The position numbers were made by a program, and so were the translations under genes. Under the pieces are notes generated by a model. The model saw only the letters and a program-made list of their open reading frames with translations. It was not told where the DNA came from and did not search any database. A DNA stretch of 64,000 bases from Sciurus carolinensis (taxonomy: Eukaryota > Chordata > Mammalia > Rodentia > Sciuridae): the NCBI RefSeq assembly GCF_902686445.1, contig NC_062224.1, positions 22,609,123 through 22,673,122 of the forward strand, given 5' to 3'. Shown here piece by piece: positions 1 through 62,569 of the stretch (position 1 is its first letter; each line of letters begins with the position of its first letter).

Positions 1-2090
1 CTCCTGTTAAAGGACTTTAACAGTGGATAAATTATCTCACTGCAAGAAAATTTAAGACCTTAAAATGATCTAGTCTAAGGATTTTTCCACAAAGGATTTA
101 TTAGCATAATGTTGCTCTGGCTGAGGGCCTTGCTATTTCCTTTCCCAACCCTTTACTTAAGAATTTTGGTTATGGATGAAGCATGACATAAAACAAGTTT
201 ACATAACAGAGCCCATACCACATAATCATACATTATAACTAGTGATAAAAGAAAAATAAGCACTCTACATATGATGACTCTCTAGAAAGAATTTAAATTA
301 CAAACCTAAACTGAAACCTCTTGGCTTTTACTAGACTATAGAACTGATAATATCCAACTGGAATATATAAATTACTATGTTTAGAGTCAGCACTTGACTC
401 TTAATCAAATCCTCATGCTACTTAATCTGAGATGTTATCACTTTTAATAATTGGGAGGTGATATTTTCAGATGAACACATTATATTTATACATGTGTGTG
501 TTTCAGAGAAGCAGTTTAAATTTTTAAGTTGTGCCCTAAGTCGTATTAACTGACAAGATTAAAAATTGTCTTATCTTATGAAATGATCAAGTTTAAAAAA
601 ATTGAAAGCTTTAAAAATAAAGTCATGTTCCTTGGTAGTTTAGGAAGAAAAAACACTCCTTTGAAAGTCTGACTGGTATTTGATCTATAATGTGCTGCAT
701 GAGTTGCAGGCTTTTCCCACTTTATACATTACTTCCAACCATCCTTTGAGGAAGGTCCATTACGTGTGAGAAAACAGAGGCTCTGAAATGTTAAGTAACT
801 TGCCCAACATTTTAAAGTAAGTTTCATAACCCATATGTATTATTATTTTTTGTATGCCCCAGAGATTCCACTAAAAGCTGTCAATTAATTCAGCATGTGA
901 TAAAGGAGGTCTGGATTTCATATGGCAAAAGTGTCCAGAGAGCCAACCCTAGTTAGCATAGTTGATAATATGATCTGAAATCAACAACTTCATAAGCCAG
1001 AGCACCTGAAAGATAACATACAGGTAACTGACAAGAGGAGAAGTGTTAGGCAGTTCATAGTTTCCCACACCATCATCATCATATAACTAGGTCTCCTAGA
1101 CACTGAAATCTGAAGCTCCTTGATGTGCTATAGTAAGGTTTCAAACAAAGACGTTTTTGTTCAGTACGTGTTTTTGTGGGATGGTGTAACTATGCAGTAG
1201 GTATTAGTCAACAAATGTTCTACAGACTGACAAATGACTCACCAACTCTATTGTGAGATCTTTTTCCTCAGTTTCAAAATATTCATTTATAATTGCATGA
1301 GCAAAATAGCCAATGGCTTATCACATTCTTTTTCACAATCTTGGCCCTGTTCTAAACAGATCAGGTTTTTAATTTTAACTTGGAATTTTAATCTTTATTT
1401 TTAAAAAAATTATATGCAATATGGCAAAAAAAGACAATTTTGATGTAGATATATACATTTCTTTCATAACTTTTTTGATTATGGAATAAAATTTTTCTAA
1501 ATAAAACTTGAAGTTAGATTTAGAAATGAGAAATCTCCATAGAGTAAAAGTAACCTTTCCCTCACCCCCTCTTTCTACATCTCCACCAAAGAAAATATAT
1601 GTTCACAGAAGATGATTTTGGCATTGGTTAAGGTTTAGTTGGCAAATCAACCAAATTTTTAAAAATCTTTGTCTTTAAAAAACGTAAGAGTAGTGATAAT
1701 GCTACAGTGATTTTTTTCATTTTTTTTTCTATGTTGAGCTTCTAATATCAAACTAACCCTTTCTTATGTAGTTATTATAAGGGAGAGAAGAGAAACTTGT
1801 ATTTTGCTGTCAACAATCTAGTGACATGAAGGTGTAGAATACTTAGTTCTAAAACCAGGGAATGACGTGTTGCTATTAGAATAGGTGTCCCCTGTCAGCT
1901 GTCAATATGTAAGAGAGTATTTAAAACAAAGAATGAGCAACAATTCACCATTAAAAATGAACTTCTCTTATTGGTAGAAACTTTAAAAAGTTGAATCCCA
2001 CACTATCCAGTACATTTAATGCCTTACATTCTGACTTTCACATTAAACAGGAATGTAGGCCTGCTTAATCTCTGCAAAGAAAATTTTATA
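1..2090. other. AT-rich 5' flank, no gene seen
   Basis: No exon-like open frame with splice sites and no recognisable gene. The stretch is AT-rich and ends where the CpG-rich promoter of the C10orf67 orthologue begins. One short MIR-like relic, listed separately, lies at about 716-825. Confidence 0.6.
716..825 (-). repeat. MIR fragment
   Basis: The plus strand reads like the complement of a MIR core. It has a 'gaggaag...gagaaaacagaggct' segment followed by 'gttaagtaacttgccca', the usual antisense MIR signature. Heavily diverged. Confidence 0.5.
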
Positions 2091-2359
2091 TTCAGGACCG
2101 CCTACACGGACGGTCAAGTGGCAGGTGTAGGCAATTTATGAGGCCACCTGCTCGCCTATCAAGGCAACGCTCTACGAGTCCCGGGCTCATTATGTCATGA
2201 GCGTCGTTATTACATGGATTCACTACTTTTCATCCTCCCAGAGGGTGACATTAGCACAACGTGGGAGGCTACGGAAAGCAGGGCCACCACGGCGCGGTTC
2301 TCACAAGCGGGTCGAAGGGTGTCCGCGTAGGAAGAGGCGCTCAGCAGTCCAAGCCTCTC

Positions 2360-2369
2360 GCACATGCGC
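2360..2369. promoter_or_regulatory. NRF1-like site
   Basis: GCACATGCGC differs from the NRF1 core palindrome GCGCATGCGC at one position. It lies in the CpG-rich promoter about 280 bp before the ATG. Binding is inferred only. Confidence 0.4.
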
Positions 2370-2616
2370 GGCTCCACGAGCGAGGCTGAGCTCCAAGCCT
2401 TGGGAAGGGAGGAAGCAAAGCACCGGGGGCGTGATGCGCTGCAACGGCGTTATTTACAGGGGTGCAGCTTTGCTTGGAGACGTTTCAGCTGCAGCCCCCG
2501 CTCTGCCGCCGAGCCCTGAGTCAGGTGGGGCAGTGGAAGCGGCAGCCTGCCCCACGCCCCGCTCCCGGTGCGCCTGCCCCCGCCCACGATTCCCGCGCTT
2601 GGCTGTTTCCCGGGGA

Positions 2617-2630
2617 GTTGCTATGGCAAC
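2617..2630. promoter_or_regulatory. RFX X-box
   Basis: GTTGCTATGGCAAC is almost a perfect inverted repeat (GTTGCY-AT-GGCAAC). It fits the RFX-family X-box consensus, two half-sites with a short spacer. It is 22 bp before the proposed start codon in the CpG-rich promoter. X-boxes this close to the start are typical of RFX2/RFX3 targets expressed in ciliated and spermatogenic cells. The motif is seen directly; the regulation is inferred. Confidence 0.7.
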
Positions 2631-2651
2631 GGACGCGCAAGGCCAGCGGGT

Positions 2652-52639
<49,988 letters not shown>

Positions 52640-53460
52640 GTAAGATGATTTACATCTCTTCCTAATGAATTTGAACTCAAGACTGTAATTTGATCATGAA
52701 ACTTTCATATACTCAATTTGTAACAGTTTATAGTGAATTATTCATTCAGCCTTTGTCAGAAATGGGAATGCACGCACGATAGACAGTTTTAAATAAGCAT
52801 TTTTGAGAAAACGGTTTGAGTAGCCATATAATCAATATATTTACTAGGTGGTAGAAGCTTACACAAGAACTAGTATCACCATTTAAAATACTGTTCCAAA
52901 GTTTTTTCATTTTATTGCAGAGATCTAAAAACAAAAACAAATGTGAGAGCCCAATATTGGGGAGGATTTTCTATTTTTAGTTACAAATTGCCATAAGTAA
53001 CAACAGCAACAACAAAAGAGCCCAGTGGATATTTTGGCATTCTGTGTTAGTCTCATAAGAAAACACTGCCTTTTTATGCTCTTTTAAGAGAACTTTCCAG
53101 ACGGCTGGTCTTTTATTTTATCAGTTGACTCCCCACCCCCAGGGCCCCCACTCCAGCCCCCCGCCCAGCTTATGGTGTTGTACTTGGGCTTTCAACTGAT
53201 CACCACTAGTATGTCTTTGTTACAGTAAACTGACTGTGTTTATTATAATAAAAAATAAAACACAGCTTGACTTGCGTTCTAAATGTGCTTGAAAAGAATA
53301 TGATCCTGTTCAGAAGAGAAAAGGTTGTTCACAGGAAATCAACACCACTGCAGATATTGAAACGTTCGCTTCTTTCCAGCCTGTCAGACTTTGTGCCAAG
53401 TCATGACTGTTTCCCCAACTCTGTTTTGTTGCTCTCAGCACCCTGTGTTTTGGGTTCCTT
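52640..53460. other. Intron 8 5' part, no repeat recognised
   Basis: No confident exon. The 3' part (about 53260-53460) leads into a candidate alternative exon reported among the findings. Confidence 0.4.
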
Positions 53461-53559
53461 GTCATAGAAATTAATGGAAACAATGCTCCTGGATTACAAT
53501 AAAGCCTTCTATGAAGCCAACTTGGGAAAGCAGGCGACGGGCAAAAAATGATGGTCAGC

Positions 53560-55270
53560 TATTCAAAAAATCCATGTGCTAACAAATATGTTATTTTGAA
53601 CCCTTTCCTTTTAAATACCTGGCACGTTAAAATCGTCCCCGTAATGTGAGTCTACTGGGTCGATTTCTTCTATCCGTATCCTGTACCCCACTCTGCCACT
53701 CTTGCAAAGTCCAGCTCCGTTTCTAAAACCAAATGTGTGCAATGCTGTCATTAAAACAGGAAAATTGTTTTTATAGGGTGGGAAGCAAATGTTATGTTGC
53801 TGGTTTCTTAGGGCAACAGAGAAGAAATTAAGATACTCAGTCGATGGATGTGTGCCTTTATTAGGGGCAGACCTGATACCCTTTGAATTACTTTGCCTTT
53901 TTTTTTTTTTTTAACTATAATCATTTTCCAGGTGCTATCATACTCCCCAAAGGGAAAGCAATCATATTTTATTTTCTTGGTTAGAAGTTTGTTGAGCCCC
54001 AAACTCGTTGCCAAGCAGCAAAAGCCTATGTCTCAAACCCCACAACAGCGCAAGTGCCTTCAGGATGCTTAGATCTAGTTTGGGGTTTCATGTTCTCAGT
54101 AGAGGGATTTCTATGGCGTTCCTGCTTTGGGCCTGGGGAGGTCGCTGTCCCATCCTCTCTCCCCTAAGGCATTCTACTGTGAAGTTGCAGGGAGACTGGC
54201 TTTGTTGCTCTTTGGGCTCCTTTGTTTGGTGTTACCCTCCTCTTTTTTCATAAACTAGGATTTAGGATGTCTTGAAAAGAGAAGTGGAAGAAGGTGGAGT
54301 GAACCCCAGTCATTTTGTAAAAATATAAAAATTTTCTTACCAGAAGTTTTTTGTTTCATGCTTGCCTATTACTCTTTTCAGTAGAATCTAGTATAAAAAG
54401 TCAAAAGAGCTGGTAGTAAAGAGAGACATGATCCTTAAAAGTAAGTAAGCAATGGAATTTTGAGTGCATTTTTAGATTGGTTTTGGGGGAAGCATATTAA
54501 ATAATTTCGTATCTTCCTTTAATTCCTAGGCCAAGTGGCTATTATTTATCTTGAAGTTAACAAAAGCAGGAGAGAGGGTCCTCATCAGACAAGTACCACA
54601 ACTGAACTCTTCCTGACCTAGTTTCCTTCATCCCAGTGCATGTGGTTTCTCAAAACAATCCAGATTCAATCTAGGAGGGAGGTTCAGAGTTGCTCTAGTT
54701 CCATTCTGGGGGCCCAGCACCAAGTGACCACTACATTCACCTGCTCCCATTAATGAGTTCCTGATGTCTGAGTTCCCTTCCTTGCATGCTTCAAGTCTGC
54801 CCAGTCCTGTTGTATGTGATGTGTCAGCATTTGGCCTTCTCGCTGGGATGCTTCCTGTGATCTGGACAAACCTGCACTGACATTGAAGTTCTTGGAATAG
54901 TGGCCCTTAAGACCAGCATAACAGGAATAATGGTTGTGTGTGACTGCATCCCTGTATGCCATGGCAAGCAGAGGAGCAAGTTCTACTGACCTTGTGGTCC
55001 CTACCCACCAGTCAGTCAAATGTCCTCCACATAGTCCCAGACATCTGGTAGCCCTGCCTAACCTCCATGATCTACTTATAAAGTCAGAGGCAAAGGGCAG
55101 ATCTTGAAAAAGGAAGACTTTCCTTGAGCAGAGGTTCGAAGTTCATTAGAATGAGACCCCCAAACTCTTACAGCAATACTACCTACCTGAAGTCAGCAGA
55201 AAAATAGATCTTAAAATGAGGAGGTTTATACCAAGATGCCTCAGGTACTGTTTCCACCATGCTGGTTAGT
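53560..55270. other. Intron 8, no feature recognised
   Basis: No named repeat or confident exon. A T-rich tract occurs at about 53899-53912. Confidence 0.35.
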
Positions 55271-55279
55271 TGGCATCTG

Positions 55280-55580
55280 CTTAGCTCCCAATCATCCTCT
55301 AGGTCAGAGGTCAGACACCACCTCCTCTGGGAAAGCTTCCCTCCCCACGGCTTTCTTAGCCTGGGTGAAGCTCCCACCCTCATGTCACATAGCACCCGGT
55401 TCTGCTCTTGTGGCTCATCACACACTATAGAGATGGTGGGTTCACTTGTCTTATTCCTTCCAGTGAGCTACTTGAAGGCAACAACTGCATCCTGTTCATG
55501 GTTGTACCCCTAAAGCCTAACGTGGTGACTGTTACTGAGCAGATGTAAATATTTGCTATGAGCAATGAAGCAATGAATAT
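55280..55580 (+). repeat. L2 LINE 3' end
   Basis: The sense L2 texture: 'gtcagacaccacctcctctgggaaagcttccctcc', then 'tccagtgagctacttgaaggcaacaactgcatcctgttcatggttgtacccctaaagcc'. Confidence 0.65.
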
Positions 55581-55737
55581 ATCCAAAACAATTAGCTGAG
55601 AATGGTAACCCACACAACAGCGTGAACTGTAATAGTTCAGCAAACTGGTAATACTGTTGATAAACACATGTGATGTAGCTCACAATGTGTAGAATAACTT
55701 TCATGTGGTTTTCACTATTGATTTCTGCTTCTTATTC

Positions 55738-56205
55738 CAGTGGTTCTCGAACTTTTTGGTCTCAGGATCCCTTTACGCTTTTAAAAATTATTGACAAAGA
55801 CATTTGGTTTAGATGTGTTTTCTTTGTGTTTCTTTGCTATCTGTAAAATTAAAACAAAATCAAATGATTTATTAAATCATTGAAAATAACAATGCTAACA
55901 TAAATAACATAGTATTTATAAAAATATTTTCCAAAACAGAATATGTTTACATATTCTTATATTTTTGCAATTTTTAAAAAATATCTAACTTCCTTGAAGA
56001 AACTTGCACCCTCATGTCTGGTTCTGCATTCCCTGTCATGATTAAACGTAACAGAGACTCTGGAAAATTCTACTGTTTTCTTAAGAGGCCTTGAGAATGA
56101 AGAAAAGGTAATAAATATCTTAATATTTCTATGAAATAATTTAGACTTCACAGAACCCCTAAAAGTCTTGGAGACCCAAGAGTCCTTGGGCCATGCATTG
56201 AGATC
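55738..56205 (+). mobile_element. hAT-Charlie-type DNA transposon fossil
   Basis: It starts CAGTGGTTCTCGAAC, the Charlie-type inverted terminus. The interior ('aaattattgacaaagacatttgg', 'aacataaataacatagtatttat') resembles the copy at 11955. The 3' terminus is decayed. Non-coding. Confidence 0.7.
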
Positions 56206-56209
56206 TGAT

Positions 56210-57470
56210 GCTCTATTTAATAAGGAAATACCCTTAACCAGGTGTTGTTACGTTAAATATCTTTGTCCTTTTATGATTCTGATTCTCTTCCTTCTTATTT
56301 ATTCACTGATTCTTTCCCTTGACATATCACATTTACAATGTTATACTAATACCTTTTGATGAACATAAGTCATTAATACTGAGCTCATTCAGAAAATTCC
56401 AGATTCCCATTTGAGGAAATTCTCAATCTGTCAACAATGTTAGGCTGTTTCCTGTGGGTACTTTGTAGTGTTGTGCTCTTATATTCCTTGTTGGTTGGCA
56501 AGGGACACTGGCAAACATGATGTAGATATAAACCATACTGATTAAAAACTTACAAGAAGACAGTAACAAGAAGAAAATACTCTCTTGACCTTTTATTAAC
56601 CAACCAAAAAGTAAGCTTGGGCAGGCTGAATCACAGAAAGTACTGCAGGAAAGGGACTCCACTTCCAATAACTCTTTGTAAATTTATAGAGAAATTTGGA
56701 AAGAGAACTGAGACCATATAGTTCATTGCATTACAATGAACTTCCTGGTCAGGAAATGTCTTCCTAAAAGGAAAAGTACCCATAATTGAGCTAGGAGAGG
56801 TGGCATTAAAGCCATCAGTATCAGCAGCTGTTCAGAGACTCACTTCCTCCCTGCTGAGCCATCTCACTGACCAACCAAGAGAATGAAAATGGAGGAGATA
56901 CTGGGCCACAGGTTTATCTGTTCCCGTTAGTAAGGTATGAAGGTATGAATGTACGACAATGATCATGATAGAGGAACCAACTCATCCTGGTTAGCACTGA
57001 AAGTCCTATTCCTAGGAAACACTCAAGTCCTGGAAATCAGGATGGTTTGTCACCCCAATGGCTAGAGACCTGGAAACTTCTATTAGTTCAGGGATTCCAA
57101 ATGGACATAAGTTCATGTATCACTGCCAATGTAATTGAGAGGATTGTGAGACAGAATTGAAATTCAATGGGAAAGAAAGCTCAAACTTTTTAATATTGAT
57201 CACAATGATATTGGTTACTAGAAGAAATTATCAAGTGATCTAAGCATTCAAACCAACTCCACTAGAAAAATCCAAAAATATTTTAGATAAAATATTACAA
57301 ACACCTTTGTGGAAGCATCAGAGAGTAGACAGGGGAGAGAGAAATTTCTAGGTCAAAAGTCAAACATCAAAGGAAACCCTAGGGGTCCACTGAGTGTCCC
57401 AAGCTGTTTGCCTAATGGGAATTTGCTAATCTGTGCCAAACAAAAGTCACAATCCAGGGCATGCTACAGA
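56210..57470. other. Intron 8, no feature recognised
   Basis: No named repeat, RNA gene or exon. Short open frames only. Confidence 0.4.
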
Positions 57471-57475
57471 CTGTG

Positions 57476-57476
<1 letters not shown>

Positions 57477-57512
<36 letters not shown>

Positions 57513-57517
57513 TGTGT
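57477..57517 (+). repeat. (TG)n microsatellite
   Basis: About 16 TG units, a TT interruption, then four more units. Confidence 0.95.
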
Positions 57518-58654
57518 ATAGAGGTGATCAACAGTGATCTCTCACATTAGGCTGAGAACCAATAGGTCATTTCTGTAAAGTGAATGTAAACCAGAGGTAA
57601 TACCTCTTCAATACTCAGAGGATTACAAGGGAAAGCTGCTTCCATATTGAACAGTCTCTTCCTGAGAGGTTTTAAAGGTAGTTAGGGCTCCCAGTCGGTT
57701 TGCAACTCGAGTTTGTATCCAAGGAATCCAAAACCCTCAGTTTAGTTTTACGTGAACAGGAAGGACCTCTGGCAGAAGCCAATGAAAGTACTCTCCGCAG
57801 GAAATTACTTTAGTCCTGAGCCTCAGAGAATTACCAGAATTCTCCCTTACAATTATAAGGACCATTGAATATCACACAGTCAGAGATAAGGAAGCATGTG
57901 TGATAAACAATAGGGAGAGAAACAACTTCATGGGCTTCAAAAGTTGGAGTTTTCTTACATTATTTATTGTTTGTGGGATATGGTCATGTATGCCTAGTTG
58001 GATTTCAAAATTACTATGCATCAGTGATTGCAGTTTGCTCTCGTTCTTTGCCTTTAGGAAGCATGTAAAGTCTCTAGTGCTGATCCTATGTACCACCTTG
58101 GTATGATGGCTGCGTGGAGACAAATAGCTTGTCTCTTTAGTTCCTGGGTCTTTGGATCAAGAGAGACTGGTGTCAAAGAACCTCATTTTTACCTGCACCT
58201 GATTTAGATAAAGAGATCCCAGCATCCTAGCTAATGCTATAGTAGGGTGAGGTTTTGGGAAGCGTAGGATGAAGATTAGTGTATCTTGCTCATGGGAAGG
58301 GTGTAAGACATTGGAGCCAGAGGGCAGAACCATGCAGGAAAACATCTTATGAATGTCCAGTATCCCCTGTGATTAAAAACTCTTTACAAACTGGAAGTAG
58401 AAATGTACTTCCTCAAGATGACAAAAAACAGCTATTTCATGTTTCATGGTAAAGACTAAAGGTTTTAAATCTGTGGTCATAAATGAGACAAAGATTTCTG
58501 CTCTTTCTACTTGCATTTGACATTGTATTTTAGGTCCTAACCAGTGCAGTGATACAAGGAAAGGAAATAACTGCCATCCAGTTTAGAGAGGAAAAAGTAG
58601 ACTTTTATTCCTAGAGGACAGGATCATTTATGTGGGAAATCCTAAGAAATTTAC

Positions 58655-58655
58655 C

Positions 58656-58686
<31 letters not shown>

Positions 58687-58720
58687 AAACCCACAAAAAC
58701 AAAAACAAAAAAACCTACCT
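58655..58720 (+). repeat. (AAAAC)n simple repeat
   Basis: Several CAAAA units with small interruptions. Confidence 0.85.
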
Positions 58721-59394
58721 AAATTAGTAAGTGAATTTTAGCAAGGTTGCAAAACTCAAGATACAAAAATCATGTATTTCTATATATAGGCAATGAATAA
58801 TCAAAAATTGACATTTTGAAATTCTTCTCAATAGTATCAAAAATATGAAAAAATTTTGGATGAATTTAACAAAATGTATACAAAACTGGTACAGCAGATA
58901 ACATAGAATATTGTGGAGGGAAATAAAAACCTCAAATAGCTGGAGAGTTATACTATGTTTGAGTTTTAGAGGAATTATATTACTAAGCTTGTTGCTCTCT
59001 CCAAATTACTCTGTAAATAAAATCCCAGCAGATTTTTCTGTTGAAACCAGCAAGCCTATCCTAAAATTTGTATGAACATACATAGGATCTTGGGTAGATA
59101 AAATAGTTTTTAGAGGAATAAAGTTGTAAGACTCATACGACCTAATATCAAAACTTACTATAAAGTTTTAGTAGTCAAGGGAAAGTGGTATTGGCATAAG
59201 GATAAACATATAGATTGATGAAACAGAATAGGAAGCCCAGAATAGACTCTGGCTCACACATGGTGAATGAATTTCTGACAAAGGAATCAAGGCAATTCAA
59301 GCAGTAAAGGAAAATCTTTTCAATAAATGCTGCCGGAACAATTGGACAGCTCTAAGTAAAAAATGAACCTCAACCCCTCATATAAAAACTTGAA

Positions 59395-59553
59395 ATTGGG
59401 GCTGGGGTTGTGGCTTTGTGGTAGAGTGCTCACCTAGCATGCGTGAGGCCCTGGTTCGATCCTCAGTACCACATTAAAATAAAATAAAATAAAATAAAAT
59501 AAAATAAAATAGATATTGTGTTCACCTACAACTAAAAAAAATAAAAATAAAAC
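59395..59553 (+). repeat. ID-derived SINE with unique 3' tail
   Basis: The ID body ('ggggctggggttgtggctttgtggtagagtgctcacctagcatgcgtgaggccctggttcgatcc') is followed by a (TAAAA)n stretch and the tail 'gatattgtgttcacctacaact'. A perfect duplication, aaaaacttgaa, flanks it (59384 and 59554). Confidence 0.92.
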
Positions 59554-60103
59554 AAAAACTTGAAGTGGATCCAAAACTTAGATGTAATAGCTAAAACTAC
59601 AAACCTTCTAGAGTAAGGCATAAGAGAGGATCTTAGCAACTACAGGTTTGGCAAAGATTCCTTAAATAGCATTAATTCCTTTCATCAAAAAAAATTTTTT
59701 TTAATTTCACTGTTCATAATGTTCAAAAAATGAATGGCAAGACTTGGAATAGGGAAAAATATTTATAAAATGTATCCAACCAAGGACTTGCATAGGGATG
59801 TAAAATATACAGCTGCTTTGGAAAATATTTTAGCAGTTAAAAGAAATTTTAAAAAATCTATGCCTGCATATGATCTGGCCATTCTTCCCCTAGGTATTTA
59901 CCCAAGATAAATAAAAGCATATATTTACATAAAGGCTCATACACAAATGTTCTCAGTATCAATATTTGTAAGAGCCCCAAACTAGAAAAACCCTGATATT
60001 TATTAACAGATAAATAAAATTTAGTACATTTATCCAGTGAAATACTACCAGCAATATAAAGGAATTGATTACTCTTATATACCACATCAAAGATGAATCT
60101 CTA

Positions 60104-60181
60104 GGGGCCTGGGGAGATAGCTCTGTTGGTAGAGTGCTTGCCTCACAAGCACAAGGCTCTGGAAGAAAGAAAAAAAAAAAA
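60104..60181 (+). repeat. ID SINE, internally deleted
   Basis: The 5' body with A-box is present, but the B-box half is missing: the copy jumps from 'cacaaggctctgg' to a poly-A. The flanks gaatctcta and gaatcttta form a target-site duplication with one mismatch. Confidence 0.88.
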
Positions 60182-61549
60182 GAATCTTTAATTATACTGA
60201 GGGAAAGAAGCCAGACAAAGCAAATAATAATTTGTATGGTTCAATTTATTTAAAATTCTAGAAAGTGAATACTAATATATAGTAATAGAAGGCAAATCAG
60301 TGGTTGCCTAGTGATAGAGAAGGAAAGTATAGCATGATCACTTACAAAGGTGCAAAAGGAAATTTTGGGAGGGATGGATATATTTATTATCTTGACCATA
60401 GTGATGATTTTAAGAGTGTAATCATATTTCAAAACTCATCAGATTGCATACTGTAAAAGTATAGCCTACTGTAACTCAAAATGGATTAAAGAAATACAGA
60501 ACAACAATAAAATTAAATTATTTCAATTCCTTTGAATTATTTTGAAGATGAAAAAAACTATTACATTTACATTTTGATAAGTGAAACATGCAAGTTGCAA
60601 TTTATAGACAAACCAATGGAAGAATTGAAACCAACAGTGTAACTTTCAAATTACTTAAAGGAGAAAAAAATTGGATGATTAAACATTCATAATTAATCCA
60701 AAAACAATTTATAAATGAGTTGAAATTATTCCAAGAATTTAAGACTAAAAATTTTAAAAAATTGATACTTAAATTCAGTGCAGAATAATGGAGAAAAATC
60801 CATGTGATTTCTTAAATACTGTCAGGGAAAAAAGTATTTGTTAAAAAGCAGCATCCACTAATTGGTTAAAAATAAAAGTCACCTCTTAGTTAAATAGGAA
60901 TAAAACAGATTTTTAAATCTAGTAAAGGGAATCTATGAAAAACTTATAAAAAATTACAATTAATGGTAAATATTGATAGCTAGATTAAAATGCTGGTTCT
61001 CTCCATTTCTATTGCAATTGCATTGGAGGTAGTAACTGGTTCAGTGGGGCAAAGAAAGGAAATAAAATGCATGAAACTGTCAATACCCACTTCGCAAGCT
61101 CTGTAGACATTTTATAAAAACTCAATACACAAAAAACATAATTATTTCTATGTCAGCTAACCAATAGAAAATGACATTTTTAAATGATATGCATTTATAG
61201 GAGTAGCAAAAAAAAGTGGAAAATAAAAAGAAATAAATCTGTTTGACTCTTCAAGCAAAACATAAGGAAGCAGATAAATGGAATGAATTGGGTTAGAAGA
61301 CTCAAATTTTAAAAATTAATAATTTCTCTCCAATGTATAGATATTATATATTCCTAATAAGAATTACAGGAGGAGGGTTTAAAATTTGATGATCCATGTA
61401 TATGTATAGTAAAACAAGGTCAAAAATAGCTAAGATGCCTTCATGGAACTTGAGAATCAAGTTGCTAATTAATAAACAAAATGCATGATCAGCATAAAGC
61501 AAGATAAACAGACCAATGTAACAAAGAACTCAGAAGCAGACATCAGTGT

Positions 61550-62450
61550 ATATATGCACCTTTAATATAAGACAGAGACGGCACCGCTTATCAGTGGGAA
61601 AGAATGAACTTTTCAGTGAATGGCACTGTAACATAAATGTCCATAAGGAAAAATGAAATTCCATCTCATTTTACACTAACAACAAAACCGATATTCAAGT
61701 AGACTGAAAAAACCTAAAGTAGAAACTTAAAGTATCAAGATTTAGAGAGTGATATAATATCTTCATATGATGGAGTTCAGAGGATTTCTTTAGTAAAATA
61801 CTGATGTTATAAATCAAAAAGAAAAAATAATAAATTCTATTTTGTTCAAATTAAGAACTTCTCATCAAAAAACTATATAAAAAATTAAAATACAAGTCAC
61901 AGAATTGACAAGGTATGAGTATCCCAGAATTAAATAAAGTACAAACATCTTTTTAATGAAAAAATATACCCTCCAATGGAAAAATAGGGAAAGAGTTGAA
62001 AAGAGACATTCAGATGGGAAACCTGAGAAGGTATTCAGCCTCATTAATAACCCATGAAACAGATTAAAACCGTAAATAAATGTCATTACCTACGACTGGT
62101 GAAAAATTATAAAAAAGAAAACTACTGATTTTTCAGAGCTGTGAAGCAATGGAACTTTCATATGGCGATAGTAGTAGTTTAAGTTAGTAGAACCAATTTT
62201 GACAACTGTTTGGCAAACTACCTATTAAAGTTTAAAGTGGACATACCTTAGAATGACTGTACACATGAGCACCCGGAGACTTGCACAAGAATGCTCAAGA
62301 CAACATCGTTGGTAATAGCCCCATCCCAGAAACATCTAAATGTTCATTCACAGAATGAAATTTATCGTGGAATGATTTACAATTATATGAAAAAGATGGA
62401 TGAATTTCACATATAATACTAGGCAAAAGTTGCAAAATGCAAAAGAACCA
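61550..62450 (+). mobile_element. Old L1M 3' region (sense)
   Basis: Signatures include 'aacatctttttaatgaaaaaatataccctccaatggaaaaatagggaaagagttgaaaagagacattcag', 'ggtgaaaaattataaaaaag' and 'caagaatgctcaagacaacatcgttggtaatagcc'. Heavily decayed. Confidence 0.6.
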
Positions 62451-62569
62451 TGTTAAGTTGTTTTTTTTTTTTTTAAATAAGCAAGCACCACTAACATAAT
62501 TCCCATACTGGAGCAGATTAAAGAAGAAAATTATGATAATCTGAATAGGCGCATGCAAATTTTTTGAGA

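Larger units (their letters stand above)
58500..60480 (+). mobile_element. L1M 3' half (sense), with two SINE insertions
   Basis: Sense L1 ORF2-end and 3' UTR texture: 'ccaaattactctgtaaataaaatcccagcagattt', 'tggtattggcataaggataaacatatagat', 'gatctggccattcttcccctaggtatttaccc' and 'tagtacatttatccagtgaaatactaccagcaatataaagg'. All frames are broken. ID-type SINEs sit at 59395 and 60104. An AAAAC repeat lies at about 58655-58720. Confidence 0.75.
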
